Source: PALSA-612 sp035652235
GTDB taxonomy: Bacteria; Actinomycetota; Thermoleophilia; Gaiellales; Gaiellaceae
Assembly: GCA_035652235.1 (NCBI GenBank)
Contig: DASREE010000032.1
Span: forward strand, 62,001-126,000
Length of the DNA: 64,000 bases
Direction: 5' to 3'
The notes under the pieces: generated by a model
What the model was told of the DNA's origin: nothing
What the model saw: the letters and a program-made list of their open reading frames with translations, nothing else
Databases searched by the model: none
Program-made: the position numbers and the translations under genes
In this document: piece by piece, positions 15,293 through 23,391 of the stretch
Layout of the letters: the number at the start of each line of letters is the position of its first letter
How positions within the stretch are numbered: position 1 is the first letter of the stretch

Positions 15293-15907
15293 CTACGGCG
15301 CGTCGAGCTCCAGGCCCGCCTCGGCCAGGAGCTCGCGGAGCCGCTTGAGGCCCGCGAACATCCGGCTCTTGATCGTGCCGAGCGGCAGGCCGAGGCGCTC
15401 GGCGAGCTCGGATTGCGTGAAACCGCCGTAGTAGGCGAGCTCGATCGCCTCCCGCTGTTCCTGCGGCAGCTTTCGGAGCGCCTCCTGGACGACCTGCCGC
15501 TGCGCGCGGAGCCAGGCTTCCTCGTCGGTTGCCTCGCCCGTGGGCTGTGCGACGTCCTCGAGCGGCTCCCCCCGCCGGCGCTCCTCCCGCCGGACCAAGT
15601 CGACGGCGCGGCGGTGGACCAGCGTGAGGATCCACGTGCTCGGCTTGCCCTGCTCGGCGAGGAACGACCCGGCCGAGCGCCAGACGGCGAGAAAGGCCTC
15701 CTGCACGGCATCCTCCGCCAGCGCGCGGTCGCGGACGATCCGCAGCGCGAGCCCGTAGGCGACCCGGCCGTAGCGGTCGTACAGCTCGCCCAGGGCCGAC
15801 TCGTCGGTGCGTGAGCAGAGCGCGAGCAGTGCCTCGTCCGACAGGTGACCGTGCTCGCGGCGTGCGCCTGCCTCGCTCACGCGGGGGAAATCGCTCACGG
15901 TCGGCAT
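15293..15907 (-). CDS. ECF sigma factor (SigK/RpoE-like)
   Basis: The 204-residue protein has region 2 (ALGELYDRYGRVAYGLALRI and AEDAVQEAFLAVWR) at residues about 38-80 and region 4 (LPQEQREAIELAYYGGFTQS, then GLPLGTIKSRM) at about 146-190. This is an ECF sigma factor directing RNA polymerase to a stress regulon. It lies six bases downstream of the anti-sigma gene, an order opposite to the usual sigma-first arrangement. The whole minus-strand block upstream may be its regulon. TAGGGT overlaps the anti-sigma stop but is only three bases before the ATG. Confidence 0.93.
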   Translation of the reverse strand: MPTVSDFPRVSEAGARREHGHLSDEALLALCSRTDESALGELYDRYGRVAYGLALRIVRDRALAEDAVQEAFLAVWRSAGSFLAEQGKPSTWILTLVHRRAVDLVRREERRRGEPLEDVAQPTGEATDEEAWLRAQRQVVQEALRKLPQEQREAIELAYYGGFTQSELAERLGLPLGTIKSRMFAGLKRLRELLAEAGLELDAP

Positions 15908-15913
15908 TAGACC

Positions 15914-16543
15914 CTACGCGGTCTCCACGGTCACGAGAAGCGGGCCGCTGGGGCTGCGCGACCCGCGGGCCGGCTCGAGCGAGACGGCGACCGAGGCGCC
16001 GGGCGGGACGCGCCGGGCGAGCGCGCCCATGCCGCCCCGCAGGAAGCCTGCCGGCACCGCCCTGCCGCCGCGGACGATCCAGAGCTCGTACGCGCTCCCG
16101 GGCGCGGCCTCTGTGAGGCCGCGAACGAGGAGCACCGCGGCCCGGCTGTCGCTGACCAGCAGGTTGCCCCCGACGTGCAGTCCTGGCGCGCGCCCCTCGA
16201 GCGGGTAGGCTCGGACGTGAGCGAGGGTCGGCGGCGACGTCGGGAGCGCGGCCACGGCGACGCCGGCGGCGACTGCCGCGACCGCCGCCGCGAGGGCGGC
16301 CGGTCGAGCCCACCGGCGGCGGAGCGGGACGACCTTCTCGTCGTCGAGGCCGACGACCCGGACGCGCAGCCCGGGCGGTGGCAAGGGCAGCTCGCCGGCG
16401 AAGGCAAGCGCGGCTGCAGTCGTGCGAAACGGCTCGACCGCCTCTCTGCACGCGACACAGCCGGCCAGGTGACGCTCGAACGAGGCCGACTCCTGCGGGT
16501 CGAGCGCGTCGAGCGCGAAGGCGGCCGCCTGCTCGTGGGTCAT
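15914..16543 (-). CDS. rskA: Anti-sigma factor with RskA-type C-terminal domain
   Basis: The 209-residue protein has the zinc-binding anti-sigma motif HLAGCVAC (HxxxCxxC) at residues 25-32. A membrane helix follows at about 81-100 (PAALAAAVAAVAAGVAVAAL), then an extracytoplasmic domain with SAYELWIVRGGRAVPAGFL (about 150-168), as in RskA anti-sigma-K proteins. It should hold the downstream sigma factor at the membrane and release it on regulated proteolysis. The ATG overlaps the TGA of the NicO-like transporter gene, tying its expression to that operon. Confidence 0.9.
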   Translation of the reverse strand: MTHEQAAAFALDALDPQESASFERHLAGCVACREAVEPFRTTAAALAFAGELPLPPPGLRVRVVGLDDEKVVPLRRRWARPAALAAAVAAVAAGVAVAALPTSPPTLAHVRAYPLEGRAPGLHVGGNLLVSDSRAAVLLVRGLTEAAPGSAYELWIVRGGRAVPAGFLRGGMGALARRVPPGASVAVSLEPARGSRSPSGPLLVTVETA

Positions 16544-17961
16544 CCCGAGGTGACGTGGGGGAGCGCCCGGACGGTCATCGCGAGCCCGAGGCCCAGGACG
16601 ACGACGGCGCTGAGGGCGGGGAGGAGGCGGATCAGCCGGCCGTCGAGGTCGACGCGCTCGAACGTGCGCTTCGCGGTCACCGCGATCAGGCCGATCCCCG
16701 TCATCGCGGCGGCGAGGCCGACGCTGAAGGCGAGGATGAGGACGAGGCCGTAGCCGACGCGATGGAGCGAGATCGCAGCGAGCAGGACGACCAGCGCGGT
16801 CGGGCAGGGGACGATCCCGCCCGAGATTCCGATTCCGAGCAGGCGGCGTGCGCTCAGGGCCTCGTCCGCGTGGTGATGGTGGCCGCCGTGCCCGTGTCCG
16901 TGGCGGTGGTGATGGTGGTGGTGGTGGCCGCGGGTCGTGCGCCGCCATTCCCGCAGGCGCCAGCGGAGGACGCTGAGGCCGACGCCGACGATCAGCAGCG
17001 CCGAGACGAGGTTCAGCCACGGGTAGACGTGATCCGGGACGACGAACGCCGACAGGCTGAGCGTGACGAGGCCCAGCGCGAACACGCCGATCGTGTGCGT
17101 GACCGTCACGGTCAGTCCGAGCAGCGCGGCGTGCCGGGCGGTACCCCGCGAGCCGACGAGGTAGGCGGCGACGATCGACTTCCCGTGGCCGGGGGAAAGC
17201 GCATGGGCGGCTCCCCAGAACATCGCGACCAGGAGCGACACGAGCACGAAGCCGACGCTCAGCCGGTCGTGGACGATCAGGCGGGCGAAGCCGCCGTCGG
17301 CGACCGCACGGATGCCTGCTCGGTGCTCGAGGACGCTGCGCGGCAGCAGGGTCGGTGCGACGGCCGGCCCCTCGCCGGGCACCACCGTCAGGCGCGCCGT
17401 CGAGACGTCGAGCGGGCTCTGCAACAGGTTCCTGGGGTAGGCGAGGAGCTCCTCGCTGATCGAGCTCGACGGAACGCTCGACCCGAGCGAGCGTGCGCCG
17501 CCGGACGTGTGGACGGTGATCTCCTTCCAGCCGATGCGGCCGCCGTAGTTGGTGTCGCGATAGGCGATCCTGCTTCGGCCGTCGAGGTGCGGCCCGGCGA
17601 GGACGACCTCGAGCCGCGTCGTGCGCAGCCCTGCCTGTCCCGGTGGGAACGCGAGCCTGTGGCGGATCGGGACGAGTGCCGCCCGTCGACCGTCGACGGT
17701 CAGCCGGAGGCGCGATGCGATCGTGCGAGCGAGCCGCTCCGCGTACGCCTGGCGGCCCTCGGCCTCGACGTCGGGCCTGGCCTGGAACGTCGGGATCTCC
17801 GCCTGGTCGAGCACGTAGAGGACGTAGAGGCGGTCGCCCGACGGCTGGATCCGGCTGTACCGGTTGATCGTGAAGTTGCCGACCGGGTGAGCCAGCGCAT
17901 TCGCGGCAAGCGCGAGCGCGCCGGCCGTCACCGCGACGAGAAGGAGGACGAGCTTCGTCAT
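16540..17961 (-). CDS. NicO/RcnA-like nickel-cobalt transporter with His-rich loop and extra N-terminal domain
   Basis: The 473-residue protein begins with a signal-like helix (residues 3-24). An extracytoplasmic domain of about 220 residues follows. Six membrane helices then carry the NicO signatures (SPGHGKSIVAAYLVGS and SGGIVPCPTALVVLLAAIS). Between helices 3 and 4 lies a loop with eighteen His, Arg and Gly residues in a row, mostly His, a likely metal sensor or buffer. Family members export Ni2+ or Co2+. The ATG overlaps the TPR gene stop (ATGA). Neighbouring DUF4331 and cupredoxin genes make a metal or redox role plausible. The metal is not known. Confidence 0.85.
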   Translation of the reverse strand: MTKLVLLLVAVTAGALALAANALAHPVGNFTINRYSRIQPSGDRLYVLYVLDQAEIPTFQARPDVEAEGRQAYAERLARTIASRLRLTVDGRRAALVPIRHRLAFPPGQAGLRTTRLEVVLAGPHLDGRSRIAYRDTNYGGRIGWKEITVHTSGGARSLGSSVPSSSISEELLAYPRNLLQSPLDVSTARLTVVPGEGPAVAPTLLPRSVLEHRAGIRAVADGGFARLIVHDRLSVGFVLVSLLVAMFWGAAHALSPGHGKSIVAAYLVGSRGTARHAALLGLTVTVTHTIGVFALGLVTLSLSAFVVPDHVYPWLNLVSALLIVGVGLSVLRWRLREWRRTTRGHHHHHHHRHGHGHGGHHHHADEALSARRLLGIGISGGIVPCPTALVVLLAAISLHRVGYGLVLILAFSVGLAAAMTGIGLIAVTAKRTFERVDLDGRLIRLLPALSAVVVLGLGLAMTVRALPHVTSG

Positions 17962-19274
17962 TCGGCGAGCCTCCGTGCGACGGGCGACCACAGCACCGAG
18001 AAATGGGGGTTCAATGCCAGCGCCCTCCCCAGCCATACCCGGCTTGCCCGCGTGTGGCCGAGGCAGCGCTCGATCATCCCGCGGTGGAAGAACTTGAGCG
18101 CGTCCCGGGCCCCGAGCCTCAGCGCCCGCTGCGAGTATCCGAGCGCCTCGACGCAGCGCCCGTTTCGTGCGAGCGCCCACGCGAGGACGTCGTCGCCGTC
18201 GATCGACGGGCGCTCGGCGCGCGCGACGCGCGCGCGTTCGAGCGCATGCCGCAGTGCGATCCCATGGTCGATCTGGAAGAGGGAGATCTCCAGGTCGGTC
18301 TTGACGCCGTTCGCGTTCAGCAGCCGCTCGATCGCCCCGATCAGCGCGTACTGGCGACTGGCGAGGACGGGCCTGCCGGTCGCACGGTAGAGGTCTCCGA
18401 GCGCCGTCACGTACTGCGGCAGCGGGATGGCGTCGACCGCCTGCCGCTCGAGCGCGATCGCCTCCGTGTACTTCCCTTTCGCGGCCTCGACCTGTGCGAG
18501 CGCGTCGAGGCCGTACGCATAGCCGGGGAAGGCCTGCAGGGCGAGGCGGTACTCGCGTTCCGCGTCCGCCAGGCGCCCGTGGCCCCAGTAGAGCTTGCCG
18601 AGCTGGACGTGCGTCCAGGCGGTCGGCTCGGCGGCGCCCGTGGCGGCGTCCACGGCCAGCCGCATCGCCCGGATCGCCGCGGTCGTGTGGCCGAGGAGCT
18701 CGCGGCCGTACGAGACGCGCGCGTACGAGGAGAGGCTGGGGCGGAGGCGGTTCATGGTGTCGAATGCGCGAAAGGCCTCGCGGTAGCGTCCGAGCTCGAC
18801 GAGGGCGTCTCCGATCACGCCGTAGCTGCGCGCCGAGTAGGGGTTCAGCCGGCGCGCCCGCTCGCCGAGAGCCAGCGCGTCGCGGAAGCGATGCCGCGAG
18901 AGCGCCAGCGAGCCGAGGCCGCCGACGGCGAGGTCGTCCTTCGGGTCGAAGCTCAACGCCCGCCGAAGCACGCCCTCGGACTTGGGGTACCAGGAGGGGT
19001 CGCCGGTCTCTCGCGCGCGCTGCTGGTACGCCAGCCCGAGCAGGACGTACGAATGCTCCTCCTTCGGGTTCGCCCGGAGGCGCGACTGGAGGTCGGCGAC
19101 GAGGCTCTGGGTGCTCGCGCCCAGCGAGAAGCCTTCCTTGAAGTCCTCGGCCGCCTGAGCGGCGGCGAGGGAGGCCGGCGCGGCCGGCGAGGAGTCACGG
19201 ACGAGGCCCCCGTAGAGGGCGCCGAGCGCGGCGCCGACCAGGACGATTGCGGTGATCAGGATGCGATTGCGCAT
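17958..19274 (-). CDS. Membrane-anchored TPR-repeat protein
   Basis: The 438-residue protein has an N-terminal membrane anchor or signal (RILITAIVLVGAALGALYGG). Tetratricopeptide repeats follow across residues about 70-430 (SYVLLGLAYQQRARETGD, RSYGVIGDALVELGRYREAF, TAWTHVQLGKLYWGHGRLAD, QYVTALGDLYRATGRPVL). TPR solenoids bind partner proteins. The gene sits between the DUF4331 gene and the NicO-like transporter gene, overlapping the latter, so the partner is probably one of them. It is well conserved in structure but its role is unknown. Confidence 0.85.
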   Translation of the reverse strand: MRNRILITAIVLVGAALGALYGGLVRDSSPAAPASLAAAQAAEDFKEGFSLGASTQSLVADLQSRLRANPKEEHSYVLLGLAYQQRARETGDPSWYPKSEGVLRRALSFDPKDDLAVGGLGSLALSRHRFRDALALGERARRLNPYSARSYGVIGDALVELGRYREAFRAFDTMNRLRPSLSSYARVSYGRELLGHTTAAIRAMRLAVDAATGAAEPTAWTHVQLGKLYWGHGRLADAEREYRLALQAFPGYAYGLDALAQVEAAKGKYTEAIALERQAVDAIPLPQYVTALGDLYRATGRPVLASRQYALIGAIERLLNANGVKTDLEISLFQIDHGIALRHALERARVARAERPSIDGDDVLAWALARNGRCVEALGYSQRALRLGARDALKFFHRGMIERCLGHTRASRVWLGRALALNPHFSVLWSPVARRLAE

Positions 19275-19284
19275 GGCATGGGAG

Positions 19285-19312
19285 CGAGGGCCCGCCGGAC
19301 GACGGGCCCTCG
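19285..19312 (-). other. Intercistronic mRNA hairpin
   Basis: CGAGGGCCCG and CGGGCCCTCG form a 10-bp stem around an 8-nt loop in the 52-nt gap between the DUF4331 and TPR genes. It could stop part of the transcripts or protect the DUF4331 message end. There is no T-tract. Confidence 0.45.
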
Positions 19313-19326
19313 CCGCTCGGGGTCGC

Positions 19327-20625
19327 TTACCTCGTCGCCTTCGCGTTCTCGTAGCCCTGGTGCGGGGCTGCGACGTAGGGGAAGTGGTCCAGGTAGGCGA
19401 CGTCGTTGCCGTTGACCCCGTCGCCGAGCGGCACCTTCTTGCCCTTGAGGAAGCCGGCGACGGCCTGCTCCTCGATGTCGACGATGTCGTCGGTGAGCCG
19501 GCGGCCGTTCGGGAACCCGGCGTTGTCGCCGCCGAGGACGCCCATCCGGCTGGCCTTCGCGGGCGGGGTCGGAGGCACCGCGAGGTTGATCCGCAGCTCG
19601 TCTGCGAGCGTGCTGCCGGTGAACGTCACCTTCGGGATGCCGGTGCCGAGCACGGCGACCAGGTCGTCGCGCCCGGTCTCCGGAACGCCGAGCTTGTACA
19701 GCTTGTTCAGGACCGCCGCCAGGATCGGCGACTCGTAGTACTTCCTGAACTGCTCGTCCTGGGCCGGTCCGGTCCGGTTCCAGAGGTCCTTCAGCCCGGT
19801 CGAGATCACGACCTCGTTGATCAGCGGCTCCCCGAGGCGGGAGACCTGCGTCCAGCCGCGGCGAACCTGGCCGTTCACGGTCACGTTCTGGCGCTCGGTC
19901 GAGGCCCAGACTCCGATCGTGTGGCTCGGCGTGTCGAGCTGCCCGATCGGGATCTGCAACGCGATCGTGTGGACGTTGTAGCCGGACAGGAAGTCCTTGC
20001 CGCCGCCCATGTTCCCGGTCGTCCCCGCCTTGCGGATCGCGACCAGGTCGAAGATCGCGCCGACGTCGGCGAAGAACGGATCGTCGCGCTGGCCGGCGAA
20101 GATGCTGACCCCGCGCTTGGTCACGATCGTCTTCTCCGCGTCCGCCTCGTACTCCTTGACGCCGGCGAAGCCGTTGAAGCGCGGGCCGATGTTGTTGATC
20201 GGCGTCTTGCCGTTCGCGAACCCGCGGCCGTTGCGCCAGGCCTGCCAGGTCTGCTGTGTGTTGCCGAGGAAGTACGGGCCGGTCGGCGTCTTGAACCGGA
20301 ACGTGTACGTGATGTCCGGCTTGCCGTCGCCGTTGCGGTCGATGTGGATGTTGTATCTCGCGCTCTGCGAGAACGTGTAGTAGTTCGGCCCGGCTGCCGG
20401 GTCCTCGCCCGGGATCCAGTTCGAGACGATCGTCAGCGTGTTCGGCTTGTCCGGGCTCCGGAACGCGTACAGGTCGGTGTTGTCCGCCGTCGGGTCCTCC
20501 GAGATCAGCGGCGCCTCCCGGTGACTCGAGGCCGTGCTCGAGTCGGGGGCGAGGCGGGCGACGAAGAGCGCTGCGAGCACGGCTCCGGCGACCGCCAGCG
20601 GAATGAATGCCCAGTGCCTGCGCAT
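19327..20625 (-). CDS. DUF4331 family secreted protein
   Basis: The 432-residue protein starts RRHWAFIPLAVAGAVLAALF, a signal or anchor sequence. It then shows the DUF4331 hallmark HREAPLISEDPTADNTDLYAF (residues about 36-56, typical N-terminal block). Further family features are YTFRFKTPTGPYF and GFPNGRRLTDDIVDI. AGGAG lies upstream as ribosome binding site. DUF4331 has no settled function. In this window it heads the TPR, NicO-like, RskA and sigma genes. A dyad at 20772-20790 stands upstream and may be its control site. Confidence 0.88.
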   Translation of the reverse strand: MRRHWAFIPLAVAGAVLAALFVARLAPDSSTASSHREAPLISEDPTADNTDLYAFRSPDKPNTLTIVSNWIPGEDPAAGPNYYTFSQSARYNIHIDRNGDGKPDITYTFRFKTPTGPYFLGNTQQTWQAWRNGRGFANGKTPINNIGPRFNGFAGVKEYEADAEKTIVTKRGVSIFAGQRDDPFFADVGAIFDLVAIRKAGTTGNMGGGKDFLSGYNVHTIALQIPIGQLDTPSHTIGVWASTERQNVTVNGQVRRGWTQVSRLGEPLINEVVISTGLKDLWNRTGPAQDEQFRKYYESPILAAVLNKLYKLGVPETGRDDLVAVLGTGIPKVTFTGSTLADELRINLAVPPTPPAKASRMGVLGGDNAGFPNGRRLTDDIVDIEEQAVAGFLKGKKVPLGDGVNGNDVAYLDHFPYVAAPHQGYENAKATR

Positions 20626-20771
20626 TCGGGTGCGGCTCCTTTCTGACGGCCGGTCGGTTGGGTCGAGCGGGAGAGAATGGTGGCCGTCGTACGCCGGCTC
20701 ATTCGCGTGACGCGTCGATCCGGTTCGGTCGGCTCAGCCCGTGGACGAGTTGCCGCTCGACCGGCCACACG

Positions 20772-20790
20772 CCCGGTCTCGGAGACCGGG
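20772..20790. promoter_or_regulatory. Inverted repeat upstream of the DUF4331 gene
   Basis: CCCGGTCTC and GAGACCGGG flank one base. Only a short loop would be left for a hairpin, so an operator is as likely as a weak terminator. It lies 147 bases before the DUF4331 start and 36 bases past the end of the 54-residue protein gene. Confidence 0.4.
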
Positions 20791-20826
20791 TGGCGAGCGC
20801 CACGAAGATGGGCTCGGCCGGAAGCC

Positions 20827-20991
20827 CTAGGAGTCCGACCGGTTGTCCCGCTCCTGCTCGCGCTCCTTCTTCGCCGAGCGGCGGATGAAGTAGCCGAACA
20901 CCGTGAGCCCGACGAAGACGCTGCCGGTCTCGGCGATCAGGCCCGGGATACCGCCGTGGGCGAGGATCAGGTGCACCGGAAACGAAGCCAT
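20827..20991 (-). CDS. 54-residue single-span membrane protein
   Basis: ATG 20991 opens a frame of 54 codons: MASFPVHLILAHGGIPGLIA, then ETGSVFVGLTVFGYFIRR and a charged tail ending DNRSDS. One membrane helix covers about residues 15-36. GGGGGC stands upstream as a weak ribosome binding site, 17 bases after the stop of the large membrane protein gene. The AHGG block resembles the start of that upstream protein (LLAHGIGG), suggesting a short related partner. The residues and position support a real gene in the membrane cluster, though function is unknown. Confidence 0.65.
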   Translation of the reverse strand: MASFPVHLILAHGGIPGLIAETGSVFVGLTVFGYFIRRSAKKEREQERDNRSDS

Positions 20992-21007
20992 CAAGCCCCC
21001 ATCGACG

Positions 21008-22369
21008 CTAGCCCTGGCTGAGCACCCATAGTCCTCCGACCGTGAAGAGCACCATCAGCACGAGCATCGGATACTGCGTCCACAGCGCCATGCGCGGCGT
21101 GCGGAAGAGCCCGACCGCGCGATCGTGCGCGACGGCCAAGCCGGCGACGTGCCCGGCTACGAGCGCGACCACCTGCACGTACCAGATCGTGTGCGGCGTC
21201 AGGAACGTGAAGTTCGGCTGGAACGCTCTCGTCCCGAAGAGATCCCAGCCGCGGCCCCACGGATCGGAAAGGAGCCGGTAGCCGACCTCGCCCTGGTAGA
21301 GCAGCAGCGAGAAGTAGTGCGCGATCACGTAGACGAAGGCGATCGGGATCAGGCTGTCGATGAAGTCGGGCGACAGGCCCCGCCGCTCCGAGATCGACTC
21401 GGTGCCCGCCGTCGCGGCCCGAAAGGCGACGCCGACGAACACGACGCAGACGAGCAGGCCCCCCAGGTTCATCAGCTGGCCGACCAGATCGGCGAGGCTG
21501 GGCCGGTCGAGGAGGTCGACCTGGACGTCGTAGAAGCGGTTCTGCCAGATGCTCGTCCGGCTGAAGCCGTCGAAGAACGTCGAGCCGAGCATGACAGCGA
21601 CGAACGCGATCGTCCCCGGCGTCGGGTCGCTGACCGAGAGGCCGGAGAAGGGCGTCCGCCTGACGAGCTGACCGTCCTCGCGCTGCCCGAAGGCGCTGAT
21701 GCGGGAGAGCAGCTGGAAGTCGACCGAGAAGCCGTCGCCGTTCGTAAACCAGGTCCGCGACCCGAACGCGGCCGCTCCCAACCAGGTGAGCGCGCTGTAG
21801 ATCGCGATCGCGAGCGCCAGCGCGCGCGGGTCGGAGGGGTCGACGTAGCTGAGCTCCATCGTCACGAACGCGAGCAGCAGGACGGCCGCCGGCCAGCGTC
21901 CGAGTCGCCGCGGGTACTCGAAGGGCGGCTCGCCCCAGAGCCCGAGGCGCGTCAGCAGCCAGCCCGTTCCCTCGGCGGCGGCGCGCCAGGGGTTCAGAAC
22001 CGACCAGATGTTGCCCAGCAGGACGACGGCGATCGGCATCGCGATCCAGAAGTACACGTACACGAACGTGGGCGTGAAGTTGACGCCGCTGTCGTCCCTG
22101 CCCACGAGCGCCCCGAGCCAGAGGAAGACCAGCAGGCCGAACGAGATCGCGCCGGCGACGACGCGGAGGGTGGTCGACAGGAGCACCGTCTGTAGACGGG
22201 GTGGGAGCGGTCGGCCGGCGGCGCGTTCGGCGAGCACCGGTCGCCGCCAGAGGAAGGCGAGCGCCGCGAAGGAGATCACGAGCACGCCGGCGGCGCCGTA
22301 GTAGAAGATGTATCGCGGGACCGGGAGGTCGCGGATCCCCCCGATCCCGTGTGCGAGCAGGCCGGTCAT
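21008..22369 (-). CDS. Polytopic membrane protein (FedB/fenitrothion-hydrolase-like family)
   Basis: The 453-residue protein has about ten membrane helices and begins TGLLAHGIGGIRDLPVPRYI, an opening I associate with actinobacterial proteins often labelled fenitrothion hydrolase. That label probably reflects distant similarity only. Helices contain H, M and W rich patches (WIAMPIAVVLLGNIWSVLNPW and VIAHYFSLLLYQGEVGYRLL). It lies between a cupredoxin-like secreted protein and a small membrane protein on one strand. This suggests an intramembrane redox or metal role rather than pesticide hydrolysis. Function is unproven. Confidence 0.6.
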   Translation of the reverse strand: MTGLLAHGIGGIRDLPVPRYIFYYGAAGVLVISFAALAFLWRRPVLAERAAGRPLPPRLQTVLLSTTLRVVAGAISFGLLVFLWLGALVGRDDSGVNFTPTFVYVYFWIAMPIAVVLLGNIWSVLNPWRAAAEGTGWLLTRLGLWGEPPFEYPRRLGRWPAAVLLLAFVTMELSYVDPSDPRALALAIAIYSALTWLGAAAFGSRTWFTNGDGFSVDFQLLSRISAFGQREDGQLVRRTPFSGLSVSDPTPGTIAFVAVMLGSTFFDGFSRTSIWQNRFYDVQVDLLDRPSLADLVGQLMNLGGLLVCVVFVGVAFRAATAGTESISERRGLSPDFIDSLIPIAFVYVIAHYFSLLLYQGEVGYRLLSDPWGRGWDLFGTRAFQPNFTFLTPHTIWYVQVVALVAGHVAGLAVAHDRAVGLFRTPRMALWTQYPMLVLMVLFTVGGLWVLSQG

Positions 22370-22394
22370 GCTGCCGGGACGGTCGGGGGTCGCC

Positions 22395-22748
22395 TCACTT
22401 GACGGTCAGCTGTCCGATCTGCAGGTCCCGCGAGCCGCCGAGGTGGAGCTCGATCTCGAAGACGCCCCTCACGCGTGCGACGAACGCCATCCGAGCGTAG
22501 GTCCTGGCGTTCCTGATCGCACGCTCGATGTCGTAGCCGTGCAGGTGCACCTGCTTGCCGATCGAGCTGCGGATGCGCAGGACGACGTGAGCGTTCTTCT
22601 TGACCGTGAACTTCTTGAGACCGCCGGCGACGCCGTGCTTGCCGACCAGGATCGTCAGGGTGGTCGGCTTGGTCGTGCCGGTCGACGCGCCCGCGGGCGC
22701 AGCCGCGACCAGGCCGACGGCGAGCAGCAGAACCGCGAACGAGCGCAT
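22395..22748 (-). CDS. Secreted cupredoxin-like small protein
   Basis: The 117-residue protein starts at ATG 22748 behind AAAGGAGGT, the best ribosome binding site in this block. It has a signal peptide (FAVLLLAVGLVAAAPAGA). The mature part has beta-strand pattern (TLTILVGKHGV, KKFTVKKNAHVVLRIRSS) and a QVHLHGYDIER motif. HLHGYD is typical of the single-domain cupredoxin-fold proteins, where the His can bind copper. A second copper ligand set is not clear. The neighbours are integral membrane proteins, so it may deliver or sense a metal at the membrane surface. Confidence 0.7.
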   Translation of the reverse strand: MRSFAVLLLAVGLVAAAPAGASTGTTKPTTLTILVGKHGVAGGLKKFTVKKNAHVVLRIRSSIGKQVHLHGYDIERAIRNARTYARMAFVARVRGVFEIELHLGGSRDLQIGQLTVK

Positions 22749-22789
22749 TGGACTACCTCCTTTGTCCGTGTGACGACGCCGAGACGAGC

Positions 22790-23329
22790 TCAGCGGCGCG
22801 GAGGTGCCCGACCGAGATGGTCGAACGAGAGCGGCGCCCAGGCGAGCCTCGTCGCCGGGAGCGCGGCCGGCATCGAACCAGGGCGGAGCAGGAGAATCGG
22901 CGCCGGCGCCAACGTGCGCGCCGCCGCGTCGGCGGCCCGCAGGAGGAGCCGCGCCACGAGGAAGGCGAGGATGCCGACCGGTACCTGCGCGGCCAGCCCC
23001 GCGTACACGGGCGCTTCGAAGACCGCGCCGGCCGGCAGGCCGGCGACGACGCGCTCGACGGTCTCCTGGGCGAGGAATGCGAGCGGCGGCAGAAACGCGA
23101 ACGGCCAGGCGGCGAGCCTGCCCTGCAGGCGACCGGTGAGCCGGAGCACGAACGCGATCGCGACGAGGCCGACGCAGAGGGCGAGGAACTGCGGCGCGAA
23201 CGCCAGGTACCCGTGGATCAGGGCGTCCTGCCGCGCGGCTCCGACGAGCGCGTAGCCGGCCGCGTGGCCGGCGAGGCAGCCGACCGCTCCGACCGGAACC
23301 GTCAGCGCGAGCAGGCTGCGATGCTTCAC
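22790..23329 (-). CDS. Integral membrane protein, unknown function
   Basis: The 179-residue protein starts at GTG 23329. It has about four membrane helices (SLLALTVPVGAVGCLAGHAA, FAPQFLALCVGLVAIAFVL, WPFAFLPPLAFLAQETVERV, QVPVGILAFLVARLLLRAA). A soluble C-terminus of about 35 residues follows. It is first in the operon with the cupredoxin-like, FedB-like and small membrane genes. TACCCT seven bases before the GTG suggests a leaderless mRNA. The family is not recognised. Confidence 0.62.
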   Translation of the reverse strand: MKHRSLLALTVPVGAVGCLAGHAAGYALVGAARQDALIHGYLAFAPQFLALCVGLVAIAFVLRLTGRLQGRLAAWPFAFLPPLAFLAQETVERVVAGLPAGAVFEAPVYAGLAAQVPVGILAFLVARLLLRAADAAARTLAPAPILLLRPGSMPAALPATRLAWAPLSFDHLGRAPPRR

Positions 23330-23391
23330 GACCCATAGGGTAGGCGATCGGAACCGCCGTTCGAGCCGGCGAGGTTTACGCTCCGTCGGCG

